Shown: positions 8,212 through 16,631, counted from the stretch's first letter. The stretch is 34,412 nucleotides of DNA from Halobacteriales archaeon SW_7_65_23 (GCA_003022725.1 PXSQ01000083.1:1-34412), one strand, 5' to 3'. The notes: a model not told the origin generated them from the letters alone. Made by a program: numbers and translations.

Positions 8212-9951
8212 TCACTCGACGAACGAGCGGATCCCGTCGGCGTCGCGGGCGTTGAGCACGTCGTCGGCCTCGGCCCAGCCGCGGCGGGCCGTCCGGACGC
8301 CGTAGCGGATCAGCTCGTAGCTCGCCGGCCGGTGGGCGTCGGTGTTGATCGTGATCGTCGCCCCCTGCCCGAGCGCGGTCTGGACGCGCCGTCCCGAGAG
8401 GTCCAGGCGCTGGGGGTTCGCGTTGATCTCCAGCGCCGTTCCCGCGTCGGCGGCGGCCGCGGCGAGGCGCTCGATGTCGACCGCAAGCCCGGAGCGCTCG
8501 TTGAGCCGGCGGCCCGTCGGGTGGCCGATGATGTCGACCTCCGGATGCTCGGCCGCCGCGACGAGCCGGTCGGTGCCGTCGCCGTCCAGCGCGGCGTGTG
8601 GCGAAGCGACCACCAGGTCAAGGTCAGCGAGCAGGTCCTCGCCCACCGAGATGCTCCCGTCGGCGCCGACGTTCGCCTCGACGCCCGCGAACACGTCGAT
8701 CTCGGCGTCGGCGGCGACGTCCTCGATCTCCGCGCGCTGCTCGCGCAGTTCGTCGTCCGCCAGGCCGATCCCGCCGACGGTGCCAGGGCCGGTCGCGTGG
8801 TCGGTGAGACAGAGGTAGTCGTGGCCGAACGCGGCGGCGCCCTCGACCATTTCCGCGATCGTGTTCACGCCGTCGGACCACTCGGTGTGCAGGTGGAGGT
8901 CGCCCCGGATCGCGTCGGTCGTCACGAGGTCGGGTAGGTCGTCCTCGGCGGCGGCCTCGATCTCGCCGCGGTTCTCCCGCAGTTCGGGCGGGATCCACGG
9001 CAGGGAGAGTGCGTCGTACATCCCTTCCTCGGTTTCGCCCGCGACGCGCTCGCCGACCCGCTGGCCGGCATCGGGGTCCTCGACGTCGGAGACATCGAAC
9101 ACGCCGTACTCGTTCATCTTCAGCTCGCGGTCGATCGCCCGGTTGCGCAGCGCCACGTTGTGGTCCTTGCTGCCGGTGAAGTACTGCAGCGCGGCGCCGA
9201 ACTCGCCGGGGTCGACCACCCGGAGGTCGACGCGGACGCCCTCGATCCGAAGGCTGGCCTTGCTCGTGCCCGCCTCGATGACGGTCGCCGTCTCGCGCCA
9301 GTCGGTGAAGGCGTCGACGACTGCCTCCGGGTCGTCGCTGGCGGCGAGCACGTCGATGTCGCCGATCGTCGGCCGGAAGCGCCGCAGAGAGCCGCCGAGT
9401 TCGCAGCGCGTCACGGCGTCGACGTCGGAGAGGTGCGACCGGACGGCCTCCCCCCGCGGGAGGGCCTCGCCCAGCAACTGTCGCTTGCTGGCCTGGCGCG
9501 CGAACGCGATGCCGTCGAGGATGTTCCCCTCGGTCTTCGCGCCGAACCCCTTGATCTCCTGGATCTCGCCGGCCTCCGCGGCGGCTTCGAGGTCGTCCAG
9601 CGTCCGGATCTCCAGCGCCTCGTACAGCGTCCCGACGGTCTTTGGGCCGACGCCCTCGACGCGCGTGAGGGCGTCCATCTCGACGGGGAGTTCCTCGCGG
9701 AGGTCTTCCAACTCGGCGATCTCGCCGGTCTCGAAGTACTCGATGATCTTCGAGGAGATGGCGTCGCCGACGGCGTCGATCTCGGCGACGGCGTCCCTGC
9801 CCTCGGCGGCCAGCCCCTCGATTGCGGCGGGGTGCTCCCGGATGTTCTCGGCGGCCCGGCGGTACGCGCGGGGCTTGTACTCGACGCCCTTCGCCGCCAG
9901 CAGGTCGGCGAACTCCTCCAGGCGGGCGGCGACCTCGTCGTTGCGGCTCAT
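8212..9951 (-). CDS. polX: DNA polymerase/3'-5' exonuclease PolX
   Basis: A 579-residue family X DNA polymerase fused to a PHP domain, expected to act in gap-filling DNA repair. Order: N-terminal 8-kDa-like domain (RNDEVAARLEEFADLLAAKG), helix-hairpin-helix motifs (RVEGVGPKTVGTLYEA; IKGFGAKTEGNILDG), the nucleotidyltransferase motif GGSLRRFRPTIGDIDVL with the catalytic DxD, then a C-terminal PHP phosphoesterase (GDLHLHTEWSDG, LTDHATG, GVEANVGADG, ASPHAALDG, IIGHPTGRR, NTDAHRP), whose metal-binding His and Asp residues appear complete. The start MSRNDEV overlaps the stop of the upstream DUF5788 gene by 4 bp (ATGA), so the two are translationally coupled. The 752-codon track ORF over-extends the start. 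Confidence 0.95.
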   Translation of the reverse strand: MSRNDEVAARLEEFADLLAAKGVEYKPRAYRRAAENIREHPAAIEGLAAEGRDAVAEIDAVGDAISSKIIEYFETGEIAELEDLREELPVEMDALTRVEGVGPKTVGTLYEALEIRTLDDLEAAAEAGEIQEIKGFGAKTEGNILDGIAFARQASKRQLLGEALPRGEAVRSHLSDVDAVTRCELGGSLRRFRPTIGDIDVLAASDDPEAVVDAFTDWRETATVIEAGTSKASLRIEGVRVDLRVVDPGEFGAALQYFTGSKDHNVALRNRAIDRELKMNEYGVFDVSDVEDPDAGQRVGERVAGETEEGMYDALSLPWIPPELRENRGEIEAAAEDDLPDLVTTDAIRGDLHLHTEWSDGVNTIAEMVEGAAAFGHDYLCLTDHATGPGTVGGIGLADDELREQRAEIEDVAADAEIDVFAGVEANVGADGSISVGEDLLADLDLVVASPHAALDGDGTDRLVAAAEHPEVDIIGHPTGRRLNERSGLAVDIERLAAAAADAGTALEINANPQRLDLSGRRVQTALGQGATITINTDAHRPASYELIRYGVRTARRGWAEADDVLNARDADGIRSFVE

Positions 9952-10403
9952 CGACCCCGCCCTCCCATCGTACCGTGGCTGCTGTCGCTGTCGGCGTGGC
10001 CCAGCGCCTGCTTGAGGAACTTCATCCAGCGTTTCCGGTCGGCGGTCTCCTGGGCCTTCGCTTCGCCTTCGAGGTCGACCGGGCCGAGCTGCTCCAGCGC
10101 CGACAGCGCCCGGTCGATGCCGACGATCGACTCCGCGAGCCGTTCGCCCTCCTCGAAGCTGATCTCTTCGTCCTCGATGCGCTGTTTGCGCTGGAGGCGC
10201 TCGCGCCGCAGGTTCTTCTTCGCGCGCTCGACGCGGTCGCGCTCGCCCGGCGGGATCGTCTCCCGGCGCTTGATCTCGAAGACGAACGACTGGAGGTCGA
10301 TCGGCTCGCCCTGGACCGTGATCCGCTCCGGGATGTCGACGCCGACGGTCGCGCTCTCGCGCTCGATGCGCTCGAGCAGCTGCTTTCGCTCGAACTCTCT
10401 CAC
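9948..10403 (-). CDS. DUF5788 family protein
   Basis: A 151-residue, highly charged, mostly helical protein (MREFERKQLLERIERESATVG; RDRVERAKKNLRRERLQRKQR; RLAESIVGIDRALSALEQL), with a likely coiled-coil middle. I assign it to DUF5788, a haloarchaeal family, from memory. The stop overlaps the polX start by 4 bp, which makes the pair an operon and suggests a role linked to PolX in DNA repair. There is no catalytic motif, metal site or membrane segment. The C-terminal 20 residues (HADSDSSHGTMGGRGR) look disordered. The function is unproven; the polX link rests on gene order alone. Confidence 0.75.
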   Translation of the reverse strand: MREFERKQLLERIERESATVGVDIPERITVQGEPIDLQSFVFEIKRRETIPPGERDRVERAKKNLRRERLQRKQRIEDEEISFEEGERLAESIVGIDRALSALEQLGPVDLEGEAKAQETADRKRWMKFLKQALGHADSDSSHGTMGGRGR

Positions 10404-10498
10404 GTGTGACGATACCAGTCTCGTACACTTCGCTTCTTCGCTGCCGGATACTTGCCACGCCCCTGCACATTTTTGCCCACAGCGGGCGCAGTCAGCCC

Positions 10499-11098
10499 AT
10501 GGAGATCGCTATCGTCGTCTACGACGGATTCGACGAGTTGGACGCCATCGGTCCGTACGAAGTATTCCAGAACGCGGCCCAGGCGGGCGCGGACTGCACC
10601 ACCTCGCTCAGAACGATTGACGCGGTCGAGGTCGTGGAGGCGAGTCACGGCCTCCGAATCGAACCCGACGGCCGCCTGGCCGACATCCGTCCGGACCTCC
10701 TGGTGGTTCCCGGCGGCGGGTGGAACGACCGCGGTGCGGCGGGCGCCTGGGCGGAAGCCGAGCGCGGCGCAATTCCTGAGGTCGTCGCCGGCGCACACGA
10801 CGCCGGCGTAACGATTGCGGGCGTCTGTACCGGCGGGATGCTGCTTGCCCGCGCTGGCGTCACCGACGGTCGGCCCGCCGTCACGCACGGTGGCGCGCTC
10901 GACGACCTCCGGGCGACGCCGGCCGAGGTAATCGAGGCCCGCGTCGTCGACGACGGCGATGTCCTCACCGCCGGCGGCGTCACCTCCGGGCTGGATCTCG
11001 CCTTCCACATCGTCGAGCGTGAGTTCGGGGACGACGTTGCCAAACAGGTCCGCACGGAGATGGAGTACGAGGACCACGGGAGCGTCTCCGAAGGCTGA
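10499..11098 (+). CDS. DJ-1/PfpI family protein
   Basis: A 199-residue class I glutamine amidotransferase-like protein. It begins MEIAIVVYDGFDELDAIGPYEVF, the usual first strand and helix of PfpI/DJ-1 proteins. The nucleophile elbow is AGVCTGGMLLARAG with the conserved cysteine at about residue 115, preceded by LLVVPGGGW. The end (VTSGLDLAFHIVEREFG) matches the ThiJ/PfpI subgroup often fused to AraC regulators or acting as isonitrile hydratases. The exact activity (chaperone, hydratase, deglycase or protease) cannot be read. The ORF track extends 31 codons upstream; I chose the ATG with the family N-terminus. Confidence 0.9.
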   Translation: MEIAIVVYDGFDELDAIGPYEVFQNAAQAGADCTTSLRTIDAVEVVEASHGLRIEPDGRLADIRPDLLVVPGGGWNDRGAAGAWAEAERGAIPEVVAGAHDAGVTIAGVCTGGMLLARAGVTDGRPAVTHGGALDDLRATPAEVIEARVVDDGDVLTAGGVTSGLDLAFHIVEREFGDDVAKQVRTEMEYEDHGSVSEG

Positions 11099-11164
11099 CC
11101 ACGGACCGGGTGCCGACTACACGGGTCCGCGGGTTTACGTAGGAAGCCGGGACCAGGCCGGCGT

Positions 11165-11741
11165 ATGCCCACGTCGACCCACGTGATCGCAGGCAGATGT
11201 ACCACCGAGTTCGACGGCTCGCGCGACCGCACCCAGCGCGGGGACGTCCTCGTTGTGATCAAACCCGATGGCACCGTCCTGGTGCACGACGCCGCCGGCT
11301 ACCAGCCGGTGGCCTGGCTCACCCGCGCTGACACCGTCACTGTGAGCCCCGAGGCCGTCACCGCACAGGACGGCGACCAGTCGCTGTCGGTCACGGTCCA
11401 CGAGGAATACGCCCGCAACCGCTACCGGACGAACGACGCTGGCGTGCCGGTCGGTACCTGCCCTCGAGGTGTGCCTGGACTACGAGTGTGAGTCGTTCGA
11501 CGACCGCGTCCGCGCGGCGTTCGACCGCGAGTTCGACTGTCCCGACTGCGGGGACGACCTGCGGGTCCTGCGCCGCGGCGGCCTGCTGCTTGGCTGTGAC
11601 GCCTACCCCGACTGCGAGACCGGGTTCTCGTTCCCTGTCGGCCGCCACGACGGCACCTGCGACTGCGGACTCCCGACGTTCGAGACGCCCACTGGCCGCC
11701 GCTGTCTCGACAGCGGGTGCGAGAAGTCGACAGCCCAGTAG
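11165..11741 (+). pseudogene. DUF91/zinc-ribbon protein, frameshifted with internal deletion
   Basis: The first frame (11165-11491) reads MPTSTHVIAGRCTTEFDG...GDVLVVIKPDGTVLVHD...VAWLTRAD, the N-terminal half of a haloarchaeal DUF91 (NucS-like) protein with zinc ribbons. It ends soon after PVGTCP. The next frame (11469-11741) continues with VCLDYECESFDDRV, CPDCGDDLRVLRRGGLLLGC, YPDCETGFSFP and CDCGLPTFET, a topoisomerase-type zinc-ribbon C-terminus. From memory of the family, about 40 residues with further cysteine pairs normally lie between VPVGTCP and CLDYEC, so the junction near 11460-11475 is a deletion plus frame change, not a one-base slip. The deletion size is inferred. It could also be an assembly error. 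Confidence 0.75.
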
Positions 11742-11871
11742 ATCGTCAATTCCAGGCGTGCACCCGGACGTGCGTTCGGAGAGACCGACGCCCCGGCGGC
11801 GAAGGTGGTCTACCGGCGGCGTCGCTCCGCCCGGCAACCGAGACGCGACGACACCGCTCAACCCCACAGAG

Positions 11872-11880
11872 GATTTATGC
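11872..11880 (+). promoter_or_regulatory. TATA-like box of the 11903 gene
   Basis: TTTATGC lies about 27 bp before the ATG at 11903, the spacing of leaderless haloarchaeal transcripts. It supports that start over the longer track ORF. Confidence 0.5.
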
Positions 11881-11902
11881 GGCTGCCAGTCGAGGAGTGC
11901 GT

Positions 11903-12346
11903 ATGTTCGATTCGTTCGGCACAGGGATGGGGTTCGCCGGCGGCTTCGCGACGGGACAGCTCATGCAGGACCTGCTGCGGGGAGCGGGCAGTTACGGCGA
12001 CTGGGCGCGAGCCGCGATCGAAGTGACCACCAACGTCCAGGCGAGCTACCGCCACCACCTCGAGGATGCTGAGGAGCCAAACAGCCGCGAACTTGCCCGG
12101 GATCTGGACGCGCTCGGGCGGGAAGCCCAACGCCTCGCAATCATTGCAGAACAGCGCAACTACGGCGAAACCGAGGTCGACCTGATGCGCCGCCTCGACC
12201 GGCTCTGTCTCCGATTCACGAACGGCGCACCGAACACTGAGGGGAGTCCCGAGGACCTGCTCCGGGACGAACTACCCGATCTTGTCTCGGAGATTTTCGA
12301 CCACCTCGACCGCGGAACGACGCCCTCGGACGCATCCGAGGAGTAA
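11903..12346 (+). CDS. Conserved haloarchaeal hypothetical protein
   Basis: A 147-residue acidic protein. The N-terminus is glycine-rich (MFDSFGTGMGFAGGFATG) and the rest is helical (QLMQDLLRGAGSYGDWARAAIEV; ARDLDALGREAQRLAIIAEQ; DLMRRLDRLCLRF). The C-terminal 15 residues are acidic and probably disordered. There is no catalytic or metal motif and I cannot name the family. The short hydrophobic glycine-rich start could be a weak membrane contact. The track ORF starts 62 codons upstream, inside the broken DUF91 gene; the TTTATGC box about 27 bp before this ATG favours the shorter start. Confidence 0.65.
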   Translation: MFDSFGTGMGFAGGFATGQLMQDLLRGAGSYGDWARAAIEVTTNVQASYRHHLEDAEEPNSRELARDLDALGREAQRLAIIAEQRNYGETEVDLMRRLDRLCLRFTNGAPNTEGSPEDLLRDELPDLVSEIFDHLDRGTTPSDASEE

Positions 12347-12401
12347 CTGACTCTCCCGCACAGACGCGAGCGATACTGGCACCTCTCCAGATCCGTCCCG
12401 A

Positions 12402-12411
12402 CATTTAAGTA
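12402..12411 (+). promoter_or_regulatory. TATA-like box before candidate ncRNA
   Basis: CATTTAAGTA is a good haloarchaeal TATA-like element in a gap with no protein start about 27 bp downstream. It would place a transcript start near 12430, just before a strongly structured segment. Confidence 0.4.
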
Positions 12412-12429
12412 TCAAACCGGGACCAGAAG

Positions 12430-12560
12430 CCGTGTGCGCTGACGGATACCCACGGAGGCGCCACGGCAGTGCGACACCACCTCCGTGGCGGCGTGGTCCC
12501 CACAGGACAGGGCGTGACCGCGGTGTCGCCTGTCAGCTACCGGCTGTAAGCCACGCCCGA
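12430..12560 (+). ncRNA. Candidate structured ncRNA with pseudoknot potential
   Basis: Several perfect complementary segments nest or interleave in about 120 nt. CCACGGAGG (12450-12458) pairs with CCTCCGTGG (12480-12488). GCGACACC (12471-12478), inside that loop, pairs with GGTGTCGC (12522-12529). GCTGAC (12438-12443) pairs with GTCAGC (12532-12537). GGCGTGG (12490-12496) pairs with CCACGCC (12551-12557). The first two interleave as in a pseudoknot, or could be alternative states. A TATA-like box lies upstream. It matches no RNA family I know (not tRNA, SRP RNA or RNase P RNA). The high GC content raises the chance of fortuitous pairing. Confidence 0.35.
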
Positions 12561-12576
12561 AGCGACAGCGGCGGGC

Positions 12577-13677
12577 TTACCGTTCGAGCACGGCGGGCCG
12601 CTGGAACATCTCGTCGTAGCCGACGGCCTCGACAGTGATCGTCGGCCAGTCCCCGACAGTGAGCGTCTCGTAGCCGTTGGCATCGACGAGCACCGTATCC
12701 TCACTCTTTGCCCCCTCGACCGTCGGGTTCCAGGCGTAGGCCATCGGCAGGTAAACGGATTCCGTGGAGTCGGGCGTCGCGATCCACTCCCGGCCAGCAA
12801 ATCCTGCGGCGCCACCCTGGTGGTGTCGGCGCCATTCCCCGTCCCAGCCGACTGCGTCGTAGGCGTCCTGGATCATCTCGAACACGTCGCCGGCGGTTCC
12901 GCCCTCGGTGCCGATTTCCCGCGTCGCTGCGAGTGCCGTCGCCTCGACGCGTGCAGCCGCATGATGACGCTCCAGCAGCCATTCCGGCGGATCGAAGGTG
13001 ATCGTCCGGGTACAGGACGCGAACAGCCCGTCGCGTTCGGCGGTCACGACCACCAGCGCATACCCCCCAATACCCGTCTCCGTCGGCGTCGGGTGCCGAT
13101 AGTGGGGTGCCCGCTCCTCGCCGCCGATCAGCACCACCGGCGAATCGATCCCGTCCTCGGCCAGCCGTCCGCAGAGCCGCGCTGCGATCATCTGCTCCGT
13201 ATCCTCGGGTGACGCCTCGCGACAGGTCGCCTCGACCGCCTCCGCGGTCGCCGCACCCAGTTTCCGGTAACGCTCGGTCTCGGGTTCGGTCAACGGCTGC
13301 CGCAGGTCCGTGGTGTCGAGCGTCTCGAACCCTGGCACGTCGAAATCCGCGGCCGCCGGCTCCGGGCTTCGTGCTTTCACCGCTGTCGCGAGCGACGACT
13401 CGTGCCACTCGTAGGACTCCACTGTCACGGTGTCGGGCAGCTCCTCGGTCGCGAGCCGCTCGGCCTCGATGCTGTTCGTGATCATGCGCACCTCGTCGCC
13501 ATCGTAGCCCGCCGCGGCGACCCCCACCGACCCCGCTCTGTCGACCACGTTGGAGCCGCCGGTCAGCCACGCGAACCCGTTCGGGCGAGCAATCCAGATC
13601 GCCGCCAACGAGCGTGCTGCCAGCCGTTCGTCGAGGCGGCGCAGGTGCTCGGAGTCGAATCCCGGGTAATTCTCCAT
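12577..13677 (-). CDS. M24 (pita-bread fold) family protein, probably not a metal enzyme
   Basis: A 366-residue protein with the creatinase-like N-terminal domain (LDERLAARSLAAIWIARP) and the M24 pita-bread C-terminal domain typical of Xaa-Pro aminopeptidases. Expected landmarks are there, but ligands differ. Where active enzymes have DxG and sDxTRT, this reads VVVTAERDGLFASCTRT (Asp to Thr and Asp to Ser). Where they have iEPG it reads AWNPTVEG. The last Glu (SEDTVLV) and a His (RHHQGG) remain. So it is unlikely to bind two metals; creatinase also uses this fold without metal. The start MENYPGFD is preferred over the track start, which runs into the divergent gene. It shares a 56-bp divergent promoter region with the aldehyde dehydrogenase. 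Confidence 0.82.
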   Translation of the reverse strand: MENYPGFDSEHLRRLDERLAARSLAAIWIARPNGFAWLTGGSNVVDRAGSVGVAAAGYDGDEVRMITNSIEAERLATEELPDTVTVESYEWHESSLATAVKARSPEPAAADFDVPGFETLDTTDLRQPLTEPETERYRKLGAATAEAVEATCREASPEDTEQMIAARLCGRLAEDGIDSPVVLIGGEERAPHYRHPTPTETGIGGYALVVVTAERDGLFASCTRTITFDPPEWLLERHHAAARVEATALAATREIGTEGGTAGDVFEMIQDAYDAVGWDGEWRRHHQGGAAGFAGREWIATPDSTESVYLPMAYAWNPTVEGAKSEDTVLVDANGYETLTVGDWPTITVEAVGYDEMFQRPAVLER

Positions 13678-13733
13678 TGGTATTAATTCCATCTTGAGTA
13701 AAGTTCTTAACTCTGGCGCTGGAACGGATAGGT
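13678..13733. promoter_or_regulatory. Divergent promoter region, M24 gene and aldehyde dehydrogenase
   Basis: Only 56 bp separate the two starts. On the plus strand TTCTTAAC (13704-13711) lies about 27 bp before the dehydrogenase ATG. On the minus strand ACTTTACTC (about 13695-13703) is placed for the M24 start. The two boxes nearly overlap, so the genes may compete for or share transcription factors. Confidence 0.5.
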
Positions 13734-15167
13734 ATGGCAACAAAAGATCACTCATATCCGGACGGGCTGTATCTAGAGGGGGCCTGGCAGGCCACGTCGG
13801 AGACCATTGAGGTAACCGATCTGACCAACGGCGAGCCGTTCGCGTCCGTCGCCGCGGCGTCGGCGGGGGATGTCGATTCGGCGCTGGAAGCCGCCAAGGA
13901 CGCCGAGCGCGAGATGCGGGAGAAAACGATCGTCGAGCGCGCCAACTGGCTTGAGGCCATCGCGGACGAGATCGAGGAGCGAAAAGCCGAACTCGCGGAG
14001 GTCATCGTCCGGGAAGCCGGGAAACCGATCTCCAGCGCCCGCAGCGAGGTCGACAGCGCCGCCGAGCGGTTCCGGCGGGCCGTCGGCGAGGTGCGGGAGC
14101 TGCAGGGCGAATACGTCGAGGGGACGACCGAGGGCCACGAGGGCTGGAAGGCGATCGTGCAGTGGGAGCCGGTCGGGACCGTCCTCTGTGTCACGCCGTA
14201 CAACTACCCCCTCGCGACGACCGCGCTGCAGGTTGCGCCGGCGATCGCGGCCGGCAACTCGGTGATCATGAAGCCCGCGAGCAAGACGCCGGTCAGCGGG
14301 GTGATCCTCGCGGACATCATCACCGACGCCGCCGACCTGCCGGACGGCGCCTTCGCGTTCGTTCCGGGCCGGGCCAGCGACATCGGCGACCTGCTCGCTG
14401 GCGACGACCGGATCAACGCTATCGCGATGACCGGCTCATCAAACGCCGGCAAGCACGTCGCCTCGGTCAGCGGCATGGTCGAGCTCCACATGGAACTCGG
14501 CGGCAACGCTCCCGCAGTTGTATTCCCGGACGCGGACCTCGCCGAGGTCACGTCGAACTGTGCCGCCGGGTCGTTCAAATACGCCGGCCAGCGCTGTTCG
14601 GCCGTCTCGCGCATCCTCGCCCACGAGGACATCCACGACGAGGTCGTCGACCGCCTCGAAGTGGAGCTGGACAACTGGGTGACGGGCGACCTCTTCGACC
14701 CCGACACGAAAGTCGGCCCGCTGATCTCCGAATCCCAGGCCGACTGGGTCGAGGAACTGATCGACGACGCTGTCGAGAAGGGCGCGACGCTGGTCCGCGG
14801 CGGCGAGCGCGATGGACAGTTCATCCAGCCGGCGCTTCTGGCCGACGTGCCCCACGACGCTCGGCTCATCCACGAGGAGCAGTTCGGCCCCGTCGCCGCC
14901 GTGACGAGCGTCGCCGGCGAGGAGGAGGCGCTCGAGCTCGCAAACGAAAGCGACCTCGGCCTCGACGCCTCCGTGTTCACCAAGGACTACGACCGCGCGA
15001 TGCGGGTCGCTGAGCGCCTCGAAGCCGGCGGCGTCCGCATCAACGGCAAGCCGAGCCACGGCCTCGGCGACATCCCGTTCGGCGGCGTCAAGGACTCCGG
15101 TATCGGCCGCGAGGGCATCGGCTACACCATCGAGGCCTTCGTCGAGCGCAAGAGCATTATTCTCTGA
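13734..15167 (+). CDS. Aldehyde dehydrogenase family protein, GapN-like
   Basis: A 477-residue NAD(P)-dependent aldehyde dehydrogenase of full length. It shows the cofactor-binding stretch (PYNYPLATTALQVAPAIAAG, then GNSVIMKPASKTP), the Rossmann glycine region (MTGSSNAGKHV), the general base Glu in MELGGNAP, the nucleophile Cys in GQRCSAVSR, and the C-terminal GGVKDSGIGREG. The VQWEPVGTVL...NYPL and GQRC segments resemble archaeal GapN (non-phosphorylating glyceraldehyde-3-phosphate dehydrogenase) and lactaldehyde dehydrogenase. GapN would fit the pgi and fumarase genes nearby, but substrate specificity cannot be fixed from sequence. The ATG is supported by TTCTTAAC about 27 bp upstream. Confidence 0.9.
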   Translation: MATKDHSYPDGLYLEGAWQATSETIEVTDLTNGEPFASVAAASAGDVDSALEAAKDAEREMREKTIVERANWLEAIADEIEERKAELAEVIVREAGKPISSARSEVDSAAERFRRAVGEVRELQGEYVEGTTEGHEGWKAIVQWEPVGTVLCVTPYNYPLATTALQVAPAIAAGNSVIMKPASKTPVSGVILADIITDAADLPDGAFAFVPGRASDIGDLLAGDDRINAIAMTGSSNAGKHVASVSGMVELHMELGGNAPAVVFPDADLAEVTSNCAAGSFKYAGQRCSAVSRILAHEDIHDEVVDRLEVELDNWVTGDLFDPDTKVGPLISESQADWVEELIDDAVEKGATLVRGGERDGQFIQPALLADVPHDARLIHEEQFGPVAAVTSVAGEEEALELANESDLGLDASVFTKDYDRAMRVAERLEAGGVRINGKPSHGLGDIPFGGVKDSGIGREGIGYTIEAFVERKSIIL

Positions 15168-15329
15168 CGCGGCGGCCGCGCTTCCGCTGCCGTCACGCTG
15201 GCTCGTGACCTCCAGTATTGACAATCGGCAGATTGAACGGGGCAGCTATCGGTGCTGGTGTAGAATCTGATGCCACTGTCGTTCGTTTCCGAGTACACGA
15301 TCATGCAGCCGCTACGGTCAACCGTGGTA

Positions 15330-15439
15330 ATACTGGTGGCTGTAATTCTTTTATTCACCAGTCTCTGCTATCTGCGGAGACAGACCCGTTCCGCCTGGAT
15401 TCTCAATTCGAGTTTTCACGTACTCACAGCCACCAGTAT
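15330..15439 (+). repeat. MITE-1 copy 2 (complete)
   Basis: A 110-bp element bounded by perfect 14-bp terminal inverted repeats, ATACTGGTGGCTGT (15330-15343) and ACAGCCACCAGTAT (15426-15439). It matches copy 1 (98-193) and inverted copy 3 (32971-33079). The interior contains GTCTCTGC...GCGGAGAC, a smaller hairpin. It has no coding capacity and I see no clear target duplication (left flank CCGTGGTA, right flank AAGCGTGC). It fills the 401-bp gap between the aldehyde dehydrogenase and citrate synthase genes, which otherwise holds nothing recognisable. Confidence 0.85.
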
Positions 15440-15568
15440 AAGCGTGCGCCACACCATCCAGAGCCGCGCCGGTCCGAGGACGCGGGCAGTTCAGGCCATC
15501 CGACAGACGAACAGGCGCACGGTGGGAATCGTGGGCACGGGTGGGTCTCGCTTCGGTTGCCGGCTGCG

Positions 15569-16631
15569 TTACCGGTCGTCAGCGGGGACGAACGGGCGGG
15601 GCTCCGGACCGACGTACCGGCCGCGCGGCCGGATGAGGCGGTTGTCTTGCCAGTACTCCAGCACGTGTGCCACCCAGCCGCCCGAACGCGACATCGCGAA
15701 GATGGGGGTGTACATGTCGATCGGAATGCCGAGCTTGTAGTAGACCGAGCCGGAGTAGAAGTCGACGTTCGGGGCGATCCCCTTGGCCGGCAGCTCTATC
15801 TCGTCGGTGAGATACTCCTCGATGGTGGTCGTGTACTCGGTGGCCCCAGCCGGGGATCCGGCCGCCGGCCTCGATGCGGTCCTGGACCCACTGCAGGGGG
15901 TCTTTCTCGCTGTCGTCGAGTTCCTTGAGCACCCTCATGACGTCCTGGTTGGCGCCGCCGTGCAGCGGGCCCGAGAGCGCGCCGACGCCGCCGGTGACGG
16001 CGCTGTAGAGGTCCGCCTGGGTCGAGGCGATCACCATCGCGGTGAACGTCGAGGCGTTCAGGCCGTGGTCGGCGTGGAGGATCAGCGCCATGTCGAACGT
16101 CTCCTCGGCGACCTCGCCGGGCTCCTCGCCGGTCATCATGTACAGGAAGTTGCCGGCGTGGGAGAGATCACTGCGGGGGGCGACGGGCTCCTCGCCTCGG
16201 CGGAGCCGGTCGTAGGCGGCAAGCAGCGTGGGGACCTTGGCGACGATCCGCCGACCCTCGCTCAGCGTCGCCTCCCGGTCCTCGACGTCCTTGTGTGGAT
16301 CAGGGTCGGCCGCCGAGAGCATCGAGACGCCGGTACGCAGTGCCGCCATCGGCGTCTCCCCGGCGTCAGCGAGCGCGGCGAGGGCGTCGAGGACGCTGTC
16401 TGAGACTTCGCGGTCCTCGACCATCGAGTCGCGAAAGTCGTCGAGCTGGTCCGCGGTCGGCAACTCGCCCTTCCAGAGAAGATGCAACACTTCCTTGTAG
16501 CTCGCCTCCCGCGCAAGGTCCTCGATATCGTAACCCCGGTAGATCAGCTGTCCCGCGTCCCCGTCGATGTCGCTGAGCGACGACTCGGCGACGAGCACGC
16601 CCTCGAGTCCCTTGTTGAGTTGCTCGGACAT
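15569..16631 (-). pseudogene. gltA: Citrate synthase, internal deletion and frameshift
   Basis: The N-terminal part from MSEQLNKGLEGVLVAESSLSDIDG is a normal archaeal citrate synthase, including HADHGLNAST with the first catalytic His, through GGRIPGWGHRV with the second. At about 15831-15842 the frame is lost. A different frame continues EYTTTIEEYLTDEIELPAKG, NVDFYSGSVYYKLGIP (catalytic Asp) and MSRSGGWVAHVLE to a normal end (FVPADDR, TAA). The roughly 30 residues usually joining GHRVY to this part, including the conserved DPR stretch, are missing. As read it cannot make active enzyme. Because the TCA cycle normally needs it, either a paralogue exists or the assembly lost a short segment here. 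Confidence 0.85.

Noticed and set aside
9160-10620. 486-codon plus-strand ORF opposite polX and the DUF5788 gene
   Set aside because: Antisense shadow without domain features; the minus-strand genes have clear motifs and coupled starts.
12432-12638. Small plus-strand ORF over the candidate ncRNA
   Set aside because: Arg- and Gly-rich composition and overlap with the 3' end of the M24 gene; the paired arms explain the sequence better.
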